Source: Sphingomonas sp. (lineage in GTDB: Bacteria > Pseudomonadota > Alphaproteobacteria > Sphingomonadales > Sphingomonadaceae). From it: a DNA stretch of 20,280 nt. The translations under genes and the position numbers were made by a program. The notes below the pieces were generated by a model. That model was not told where the DNA came from and did not search any database. It saw only the letters and a list, made by a program, of their open reading frames with translations. The DNA is taken from contig JAICVC010000019.1 in the NCBI GenBank assembly GCA_025935515.1, forward strand, positions 1 to 20,280, given 5' to 3'. This document shows, in pieces, positions 14,941-20,280 of this stretch; position 1 is the first letter of the stretch; each line of letters begins with the position of its first letter.

Positions 14941-14962
14941 GCGCCGCGCAATTGCGCGGCGC
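14941..14962. repeat. 22-bp perfect palindrome between dapB and the secreted-protein gene
   Basis: Eleven bases GCGCCGCGCAA are followed directly by their exact reverse complement, with no spacer. It lies 27 bases before the dapB start and 18 bases after the stop of the upstream gene on the same strand. No T-run follows on either strand, so an intrinsic terminator is not supported. It could be an operator, an mRNA hairpin or a Rho-linked pause site; only the symmetry is seen. Confidence 0.6.
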
Positions 14963-14979
14963 GCGATGCCTACGGGTGC

Positions 14980-15420
14980 TCAGTGCCTGTAGAGCAATTG
15001 CTGAAGCAGCATCGTGCCGCCGATATGACGGTATTTGGCGCGGTTGCCGCTACCGGCTTCGCCCTGGCGCGTCGTCTGGGCGAGATAGGCATTCATATCT
15101 TTCTCGCGCGCGATATCCTCAGCGGGAGTGGTGACGTGATCGAAGACTTCGACGAGGTACAGGTCAGGCTCGCCTGAGCGCTTGTTGTTGTTCGACAGGA
15201 TGTAATAATCCTTGATCCACCCCTTTGATTTCGCGAACTCTTCCTGCTTCCGATATTGCCCGGCAAGATAATCCGCGTAGGTCGAGAAGTGGCCGTCATC
15301 GATCGTCACTTCGGTGACGTTCCAGAAGTTGCCGGTGACCAATGGAATGTCCTGCGCGGCTGCCGGGATCGCGACAAGCATCGTCGCCGCGCCGAGCGCG
15401 GTCAGTATCAGTTTACGCAT
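14980..15420 (-). CDS. Small exported protein of unknown function
   Basis: I do not recognise the family with certainty. The 146-residue product has a clear Sec signal peptide (MRKLILTALGAATMLVAIPAAA, cleavage after A22), so the mature ~124 residues are periplasmic or secreted. The mature part is polar, with GNFWNVTEVTIDDGHFSTYADYL, KSKGWIKDYYIL and DLYLVEVFDHV, a helix/strand alternation that recalls small alpha/beta-barrel (dimeric ferredoxin-like) proteins such as the ABM or NIPSNAP type; this is only an impression. No cysteines remain after cleavage. GGGGGA 7-8 bases before the ATG supports the start. It lies 65 bases upstream of dapB on the same strand. Confidence 0.72.
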   Translation of the reverse strand: MRKLILTALGAATMLVAIPAAAQDIPLVTGNFWNVTEVTIDDGHFSTYADYLAGQYRKQEEFAKSKGWIKDYYILSNNNKRSGEPDLYLVEVFDHVTTPAEDIAREKDMNAYLAQTTRQGEAGSGNRAKYRHIGGTMLLQQLLYRH

Positions 15421-15554
15421 GCGTTATTCCCCCACTTTGCGGAAAGCCCCCGCTTCCGCTTCATAAGGGAACGGCGTCGCCTCTTTCGGCGTGACGCCTG
15501 CAGATGCGGCGTCGTTCCGCAGGCGCTAGAGCACGTCTTCCCGCTTAACGCAAA

Positions 15555-16301
15555 TTAAACAGGAAGGTGGTCTTGGAGAGCCAGCGCAGCGGCGGGCGCC
15601 CGAACCTTCGCACCGTTGATCATGAAGATGAAGGCGTCGCCGTGCTGTTGCCATGCGGCGGCCTTGGCAGCGAAGCCGTCGAGCGACTTGTCGTCGTAGC
15701 CGGTCGGCAGCTCCTCGCGCATCCGTTGCAGCCGCGCGTAAGTGAAGTCGGCGGTATCGGCCTCGATCAGCGGATGATCGTCCGAATCCTCGTACACGAT
15801 CGCGATGTTGCGCGCCTTGCACAGCTCGAAGAAGCGAGGATCGCGGAAGCTCTCGTGGCGCGGCTCGATCGCGTGCCGCAGCATCATCCCGTCGAGTTCT
15901 GACGGTAGCAGGTCGATGAAAGCGGCGATGTCGTCGCGGTCGAATTTTCGCCGAGGCGCGAACTGCCACATGATCGGGCCCAGCTTTGGGCCGAGGGCGG
16001 CGAAGCCCTGGGCAAAGAAGTTGCCGATCCCTTCCGCGCCCTCAGCGAGCTTCGACCGCATCACGCAATAACGCGAGCCCTTGATCGCGAACTGGAAGCT
16101 TTCTGGCGCCGTATTGCCCCATTTCTCCCAGCTCTTGGGACTTTGCCGCGAGTAGAAGGTCGCATTGATCTCGATCGCGCCGAGGTGGCTCGACGCATAT
16201 TCGAGCTCTTTCGCCTGGGGGAATTTCTCCGGATAGAAGACGCCGCGCCACGGCGGATAGGTCCAGCCGCCGATGCCGATGCGGATCCGTCCCTCGCTCA
16301 C
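15555..16301 (-). CDS. DUF72 family protein
   Basis: A 248-residue member of the DUF72 (YecE-like) family, a TIM-barrel family without established function. Family features are GIGGWTYPPWRGVFYP near the N-terminus, EINATFYSRQSPKSWEKW, KGSRY, PIMWQFAP, AIEPRHESF and the late TYARLQR. The start is read as GTG at 16301, which begins MSEGRIRIGIGGWTY; the frame continues upstream to 16454, but that extension is Arg/Ser/Pro-rich and lies over the preceding gene. No strong ribosome site is visible. The gene follows the DUF4440-like lipoprotein by 22 bases on the same strand. Confidence 0.87.
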   Translation of the reverse strand: MSEGRIRIGIGGWTYPPWRGVFYPEKFPQAKELEYASSHLGAIEINATFYSRQSPKSWEKWGNTAPESFQFAIKGSRYCVMRSKLAEGAEGIGNFFAQGFAALGPKLGPIMWQFAPRRKFDRDDIAAFIDLLPSELDGMMLRHAIEPRHESFRDPRFFELCKARNIAIVYEDSDDHPLIEADTADFTYARLQRMREELPTGYDDKSLDGFAAKAAAWQQHGDAFIFMINGAKVRAPAAALALQDHLPV

Positions 16302-16323
16302 GACAGCAAGAACGCCCCGGCGG

Positions 16324-16812
16324 CTATTTTGCTGCGGCCGGTGCGCGCCCGGGCGTGACGAAGTCCTCGACCGCTTTCCAGCTGCCGTCGGTCTGCTTCT
16401 GCCAGACCGTGAGGTAGCTGCCGCTGCTGGACTCCGGCTTCCTGGTGTCAGCATTGGTCATGGTCAGCTCATAGTGTCCGCGCGTGTAGGCGAGGTCGCC
16501 TGACCGGGCGACCTGGATGCGGTCGGCCGCGAACTGGACCTTGAGATTGGGGTCGGCGGCGAAAGCAGCGGTCTCCTTGCGGATTGCGGTGGGGCCCGTG
16601 ACCAGGTCCGAGCCAGGATTGGCGAGGGCCGCGTCGTCCGCGTAGGCGCCCGCAAGCGTCTCCGCGTCGTGCGACGCGTACGCCCGGTTCCACTTTGCCT
16701 CATTGTCCCTAAGCTGCTGTTCGATGGCCTTGCCATCGGCAGCGGGCGGAGCGGAATTGCATCCGCCTAGCGCGGCCAGCCCCGCAATCGCAGTCAACAT
16801 CGCCTTTTGCAT
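16324..16812 (-). CDS. Predicted lipoprotein with DUF4440/SnoaL-like (NTF2 fold) domain
   Basis: A 162-residue protein. MQKAMLTAIAGLAALGGCNS is a lipoprotein signal peptide with lipobox LGGC at about residues 15-18, so it is probably anchored to a membrane by the modified Cys. The mature part follows the DUF4440 pattern: a helix with DNEAKWNRAYASHDAETLAGAYADDAAL, the bend NPGSDLVTGPTAI and a strand-rich C-terminal half with YTRGHYELTM, GSYLTVWQKQTDGSWKAVEDF. Such NTF2-like domains may be binding domains or enzymes; no catalytic residue is evident. The ATG at 16812 is chosen because it creates the signal peptide; an in-frame start at 16932 would bury it. Divergent from the sirtuin gene. Confidence 0.83.
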   Translation of the reverse strand: MQKAMLTAIAGLAALGGCNSAPPAADGKAIEQQLRDNEAKWNRAYASHDAETLAGAYADDAALANPGSDLVTGPTAIRKETAAFAADPNLKVQFAADRIQVARSGDLAYTRGHYELTMTNADTRKPESSSGSYLTVWQKQTDGSWKAVEDFVTPGRAPAAAK

Positions 16813-16956
16813 GTGCGCCCCCGTCGCTCGATCGGCCTTTGGATCGGTCCGGACACGGAACAACACGGGCAAGCGAGTCGCGCAAGCTTTCAGTTCAAAT
16901 TGGGGATTCCGCCATCCGGCCGGGGACTTCACCGGGGGGCGTTGTGACTTTAGGCC

Positions 16957-17697
16957 ATGGCCATGAACACCGAAGACGTGCGCAACATCGTGGTGCTGAC
17001 CGGCGCCGGTGTGTCTGCGGAAAGCGGCCTCGCAACCTTCCGCGGGCCCGACGGCTTATGGGAAGGCCACCGCGTCGAGGACGTGTGCACTCCGCATGCC
17101 TTTCGGCGCGATCCCGCGCTGGTTCATTCTTTCTACGATGCGCGGCGGGCCAAGCTTGGCACGGTCGCGCCGAATACGGCCCATGAGGCGTTGGCGCGGC
17201 TCGATGCCGAGTGGCCGGGTGGGCTGTTGCTGGTCACCCAGAACGTCGATGACTTGCACGAGCGCGCGGGCTCCCGGCGGCTGCTGCACATGCATGGCGA
17301 GCTGACCAGGGGCTGGTGCCTGGGCTGTGGCCAGCGCTTCGGCTGGGCCGGGCCAATGGGCGAGGATGCATCATGCCCGTCATGCGGGAAGGCGGGCCGG
17401 GTGAGGCCGGACATCGTCTGGTTCGGCGAGATGCCCTACGGGATGGAGAAGATCGACGAGGCGCTCCAGCGCTGCGACCTGTTCGTGTCGATCGGCACCT
17501 CGGGCGCGGTCTATCCGGCGGCGGGCTTTGTGCAGACGGCGCGCTATTGCGGCGCCAGCACGCTCGAGATCAACCTCGAACCGAGCCTCGGCAGCACCAT
17601 GTTCAACGAAACCCGAATCGGCCGTGCCGGAGAATTGGTGCCCGAATGGGTCGACGAAGTGCTTCAATCGGCCCACTCGAGCCCGATCTCGCGATAG
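16957..17697 (+). CDS. cobB: NAD-dependent protein deacylase, sirtuin class III (CobB-like)
   Basis: A 246-residue Sir2-family enzyme that removes acyl groups from lysines using NAD. NAD-binding motifs are GAGVSAESGLATFRG (16-30) and TQNVDDLH (94-101); the catalytic His is H113 in HMHGE. Four zinc cysteines are C121, C124, C140 and C143 (CLGC, CPSC). Y60 and R63 in FYDARR match the YxxR motif of class III sirtuins, which prefer succinyl- and malonyl-lysine, so desuccinylase activity is likely as well as deacetylation. ATG 16957 is the first; ATG 16963 two codons later is equally possible. The last 34 bases overlap the end of era on the opposite strand. Confidence 0.93.
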   Translation: MAMNTEDVRNIVVLTGAGVSAESGLATFRGPDGLWEGHRVEDVCTPHAFRRDPALVHSFYDARRAKLGTVAPNTAHEALARLDAEWPGGLLLVTQNVDDLHERAGSRRLLHMHGELTRGWCLGCGQRFGWAGPMGEDASCPSCGKAGRVRPDIVWFGEMPYGMEKIDEALQRCDLFVSIGTSGAVYPAAGFVQTARYCGASTLEINLEPSLGSTMFNETRIGRAGELVPEWVDEVLQSAHSSPISR

Positions 17698-18563
17698 AGG
17701 CCCCGATCCTCGTCCCAGCGCGGGTTGACCTTGACGTGCAGGAACAGGTGGACCTGCCGGCCGAGGTGCTGCGCGATTTCCTCTCGCGCAGCGGCGCCGA
17801 TCTCCTTCAGCCGCCGCCCGCCCTTGCCGATCACGATCGCCTTCTGGCTGTCGCGCTCGACGAGGATCTGCTGCCGGATCGCGGTCGAGCCGTCGGGCCG
17901 GTCCTCCCAGGTCTCGGTTTCGATCGCCGTGGAATAGGGCATCTCCTGATGAAGCTGGTTGACGATTTGCTCGCGCGTCAGCTCGGCGGCGATCATCCGG
18001 TCGGTGGCGTTGGAAACCTCGTCCTCGGGATAGAGCCACGGGCCCGGGGGCATGGCGCAGGCGAGTGCCTGCTTGAGGTCGGGGACTCCATCGCCCGTGG
18101 TCGCGCTGATCATGAACACCTTATCGGGATCGAGCCTGGCGGTGAGGTCGGCCGAGAGCGCCAGCAGGTCCGGCTTGTTGACGAGGTCGATCTTGTTGAG
18201 GGCGAGGAAGAGCGGATGGTGGCGGTTTTCTAGCCCCGCGGTAATCCGCTCGATGCTGGATTTCACGGCTTCCGATGCATCGATCACCAGCAGGATGAGG
18301 TCGGCATCCTCCGCGCCGGTCCAGGCCGCCGCGACCATCGCCCGATCAAGTCGTCGCCGAGGCGCGAAGATGCCAGGCGTGTCGACGAGCAGGATCTGCG
18401 CCTCGCCATGAATCGCAATGCCCATCAGGCGCGCGCGCGTGGTTTGCGCCTTGGGGCTGACGATCGCGACTTTCTGGCCGACTAGCGCATTGACCAGCGT
18501 CGACTTGCCGGCGTTGGGCGCGCCGATCACGGCGGCGAAGCCGGCCTGGCGGTCTTCGGTCAT
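17664..18563 (-). CDS. era: GTPase Era, small-subunit ribosome assembly
   Basis: A GTPase that binds 16S rRNA near its 3' end and aids 30S maturation, linked to cell-cycle control. The GTPase domain shows G1 GAPNAGKS (14-21), the switch T41-T42, G3 DTPG (61-64), G4 NKID (123-126) and G5 SATTGDG. The C-terminal KH domain (about 220-290) carries IVIGKGGRRLKEIG. The length of 299 residues matches E. coli Era (301). ATG 18563 overlaps the rnc stop by 4 bases, so the two are translationally coupled, the widespread lepB-rnc-era order. The 3' end runs 34 bases into the convergent sirtuin gene. Confidence 0.96.
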   Translation of the reverse strand: MTEDRQAGFAAVIGAPNAGKSTLVNALVGQKVAIVSPKAQTTRARLMGIAIHGEAQILLVDTPGIFAPRRRLDRAMVAAAWTGAEDADLILLVIDASEAVKSSIERITAGLENRHHPLFLALNKIDLVNKPDLLALSADLTARLDPDKVFMISATTGDGVPDLKQALACAMPPGPWLYPEDEVSNATDRMIAAELTREQIVNQLHQEMPYSTAIETETWEDRPDGSTAIRQQILVERDSQKAIVIGKGGRRLKEIGAAAREEIAQHLGRQVHLFLHVKVNPRWDEDRGLYREIGLEWAD

Positions 18564-19225
18564 TGCAGCTGTTTCAACAGCGCCTCGGCCGCCGCGGTTT
18601 CCGCGTCCTGCTTGCTGGTCCCTTCGGCCGTCGCTTCGCCGAGCTTCGCGACCGAGACGCGGATGGTGAACTTGGGCGCGTGGTGCGCCCCGGTGCGCGA
18701 GACGACGTCGTATACGGGTGCCTTGACGCCCTTCGCCGCGGCGAGTTCCTGGAGCGCGGACTTGGGATGCTGCGGGGCGCGGCGCTGGCTGGCGAGATCG
18801 GCATGCCAGGCCTTGAGGATGAAGCGCTCCGCGACGTCGATTCCGCCGTCGAGGAACAGCGCGCCGATCAGCGCCTCGACCACATCGCCGACGACATTCT
18901 CGCTTTGGCTGGCGCCGTCCTCACGGGCCTGCTTGCCGAGGCGGATCAGACCGGGCACGCCGATCTCGCGGCCGTTCTCGGCGCAGGTCTCGCGGTCGAC
19001 CAGGGCGTTGTAGCGCTTCGATAGATTGCCTTCGGGCTCGTTCGGGTAGCGATCGTAGAGGGCGCGCGCGATGACCATTCCGAGGACCCGATCGCCGAGG
19101 AATTCCAGCCGCTCGTAATTGCTGTTGCCGACGCTCGAATGGGTGAAGGCCAGCTCGAACAATGCGATATTCTTCGGCTCGTGGCCGAGCTGGTGCTCGA
19201 CGAAGGCGGCGATGTTGGGCTTCAT
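18560..19225 (-). CDS. rnc: Ribonuclease III
   Basis: Double-strand-specific endoribonuclease for rRNA and mRNA processing. The nuclease domain (1-145) contains the signature YERLEFLGDRVLG; catalytic E41, D45, D114 and E117 are all present. The double-stranded RNA-binding domain (about 152-221) has HPKSALQELAAAKG and GTSKQDAETAAAEALL. At 221 residues it is close to E. coli RNase III (226). ATG 19225 overlaps the lepB stop by 4 bases; an open extension to 19288 is Arg-rich and lies over lepB. Its stop overlaps the era start by 4 bases. Confidence 0.96.
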   Translation of the reverse strand: MKPNIAAFVEHQLGHEPKNIALFELAFTHSSVGNSNYERLEFLGDRVLGMVIARALYDRYPNEPEGNLSKRYNALVDRETCAENGREIGVPGLIRLGKQAREDGASQSENVVGDVVEALIGALFLDGGIDVAERFILKAWHADLASQRRAPQHPKSALQELAAAKGVKAPVYDVVSRTGAHHAPKFTIRVSVAKLGEATAEGTSKQDAETAAAEALLKQLQ

Positions 19226-20085
19226 TCGGCGCGCCCGGTATAGCCGTTGCCGACGCGGCTGCCTCTCAGAGCCGTGAACCAGGTCCACGGTTTGTAATAA
19301 GACGCGCCGCCGTCGGTCGACCAGAACGTCACCGTCGCGCGGCCGATCAGGTGATCGATCGGGACCATGCCGACCCCGCCATCGGCGCCCGAAAAGCGGC
19401 TGTCGGCGGAATCGTCGCGATTGTCGCCCATCAGGAAGACATGGCCGGCGGGCACTTTCACGGCCGCGAAATCATCGGCCGGCCCCCCATCGATTTGGTC
19501 GAGCACGGTGTAGGCTGGACCGCCGGGCAGCGCTTCGCGGTACGCCGGATAGGTGCAAAAGGTCACGCCGCCGACCGTCACGACCAGAGGAGTCGCGCCG
19601 GCCGCGATCTTGCACGGGCTGTTGCCGCTGATCGGCACCCGGATTGGCGGAAGCGCCTTGCGAGCAACGGGTCCTCCGTTGAGGATGAGCTTGCCGCCGG
19701 TCACCTCGACAGTATCGCCAGGCAGCCCGATCACGCGCTTGATCAGGTCGGCACTTTCGTAGGGGTGGCGGAACACGACGACATCGCCGCGCTTGGGCAG
19801 CCCCGCGAATATCCGGCCGTCGAATGACGGCACGCCGTACGGAAAGCTGTAGCGTGAGAAGCCGTACGGCCATTTGGCGACCATCAGATAATCGCCGATG
19901 TAAAGAGTCGGGAGCATCGACGACGACGGGATGCTGAACGGCGCGAAGGCAAAGCTGCGGACCGCCCAGGCAAGCAAAACGAGGGTCAGGATGAAGCGGA
20001 TCAAGCTTCCGGCGCTGTCTTTTCCGGCGGGTTTCAGAGCGGCCGTGGACCTGCGCGAGGCGCGACGGGAGAGGGGTGACGACAT
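19222..20085 (-). CDS. lepB: Signal peptidase I
   Basis: Membrane serine protease that removes signal peptides from exported proteins, which here would include the UrcA-type and unknown secreted proteins in the window. One membrane segment (about residues 29-46) precedes the catalytic part. The nucleophile is S56 in SIPSSSMLPTL and the general base is K116 in DLIKRVIGLPGD; GHVFLMGDNRDDSADSR is the late family signature. At 287 residues it is shorter than E. coli LepB (324), which has two membrane spans, but usual for alphaproteobacteria. First gene of the lepB-rnc-era set here, divergent from pgi. Confidence 0.95.
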   Translation of the reverse strand: MSSPLSRRASRRSTAALKPAGKDSAGSLIRFILTLVLLAWAVRSFAFAPFSIPSSSMLPTLYIGDYLMVAKWPYGFSRYSFPYGVPSFDGRIFAGLPKRGDVVVFRHPYESADLIKRVIGLPGDTVEVTGGKLILNGGPVARKALPPIRVPISGNSPCKIAAGATPLVVTVGGVTFCTYPAYREALPGGPAYTVLDQIDGGPADDFAAVKVPAGHVFLMGDNRDDSADSRFSGADGGVGMVPIDHLIGRATVTFWSTDGGASYYKPWTWFTALRGSRVGNGYTGRAE

Positions 20086-20102
20086 GCCGCGCTTGTTTCG
20101 AC

Positions 20103-20148
20103 GGGCGGGCGGCAGGTCAAGGGCGGGGTGGCAATTGTCCGCCCGCCC
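20103..20148. repeat. GC-rich inverted repeat in the lepB-pgi divergent region
   Basis: GGGCGGGCGG (20103-20112) is the exact complement of CCGCCCGCCC (20139-20148), with 26 bases between. The right arm ends 3 bases before the first candidate start codon of the pgi-like gene. It could be an operator, or in RNA a stem next to the ribosome-binding region. No T-run follows. Confidence 0.45.
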
Positions 20149-20151
20149 ACT

Positions 20152-20280
20152 ATGTGGCCCGCAATGGCCGACGAACAGCAGCGCGGGATCAAGCGGCTCG
20201 ACGAGTTGTTCGCGGCCGAGCCCGACCGCCTTTCCCAGCTCAGCTTCGACCTCGCCGGGCTCTATTTCGACTGGTCGAAG
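20152..20280 (+). CDS. pgi: Glucose-6-phosphate isomerase, N-terminal fragment (cut by the window end)
   Basis: Only 43 codons are inside the window. The readable part includes RLDELFAAEPDRL and SFDLAGLYFDWSK, which resembles the N-terminus of sphingomonad glucose-6-phosphate isomerases; the catalytic and substrate residues lie outside, so the call is by resemblance only. If right, it interconverts glucose- and fructose-6-phosphate, the latter being the GlmS substrate. ATG 20152 is the first start; ATG 20164, giving MADEQQRGIKRL, may be the true one. No ribosome site is clear for either. Divergent from lepB. Confidence 0.72.
   Translation, partial: MWPAMADEQQRGIKRLDELFAAEPDRLSQLSFDLAGLYFDWSK

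Noticed and set aside
15472..15524. Terminator between the DUF72 gene and the secreted-protein gene
   Set aside because: Two inverted repeats are present (GGCGTC..GACGCC and GCCTGC..GCAGGC) but neither is followed by a T-run on either strand, so only weak secondary structure can be claimed.
16302..16454. N-terminal extension of the DUF72 protein
   Set aside because: The extra 51 residues are Arg/Ser/Pro-rich and are an antisense-like shadow over the same-strand upstream lipoprotein gene; the GTG at 16301 gives the family start.
1..20280. CRISPR array, prophage, insertion sequence, tRNA or rRNA
   Set aside because: No direct-repeat array, transposase, integrase or recognisable RNA gene was seen; the only repeat-family element is the palindrome at 10040-10106.

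Overview
The window is high-GC bacterial chromosome, almost fully coding, and looks like an alphaproteobacterium of the Sphingomonadales (Sphingomonas or a close relative). The reasons are protein-level resemblance: an exbB-exbD-exbD set, two small secreted UrcA-family proteins (a family frequent in sphingomonads and caulobacters), a short DapB, a lepB-rnc-era cluster and a sphingomonad-like start of glucose-6-phosphate isomerase. I see no rRNA, tRNA, CRISPR array, phage gene or transposase. The assignment is by recognition only; no search was run.

Left part (1-5237, + strand): ExbB and two ExbD-type proteins form the proton-driven motor that energises TonB-dependent outer-membrane uptake, and they end at a clear intrinsic terminator (1821-1859). 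A second terminator-like hairpin (1954-1986) lies between that and glmU. glmU and glmS follow, separated by 3 bases; together they supply most of the steps from fructose-6-phosphate to UDP-N-acetylglucosamine for peptidoglycan and LPS.

Middle (5238-10120): an Fe(II)/2-oxoglutarate (PhyH-type) dioxygenase converges on a LysR-type regulator, sharing bases at the stop codons. The regulator is divergent from a small exported UrcA protein across an intergenic region with an 18-bp palindrome. A second UrcA gene converges on the first across one hairpin terminator, and lies downstream of a membrane-anchored CadC-like regulator with a TPR-like periplasmic part. A GFA-type zinc protein and a 67-bp palindromic repeat of the dispersed GTCATTGCGAG type follow. 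This is the least understood part of the window.

Right part: alanine racemase (+) overlaps the 3' end of nth (endonuclease III) by 122 bp on the opposite strand. On the minus strand dapB, an APC-family amino-acid permease, a PLP-dependent aminotransferase and nth are joined by 4-base start/stop overlaps, suggesting one transcript. Upstream are a small secreted protein of unknown function, a DUF72 protein and a DUF4440-like lipoprotein. A class III sirtuin (+) converges with the minus-strand lepB-rnc-era operon, whose genes also overlap by 4 bases. The window ends in the first codons of a probable pgi gene, divergent from lepB.

Most genes are housekeeping genes. I did not find a clearly new multi-gene system. 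The best candidates for undescribed biology are the UrcA/LysR/CadC-like cluster with its palindrome and ribosome-site hairpin, the structured leader in front of glmU, and the antisense-coded basic tail of Nth.
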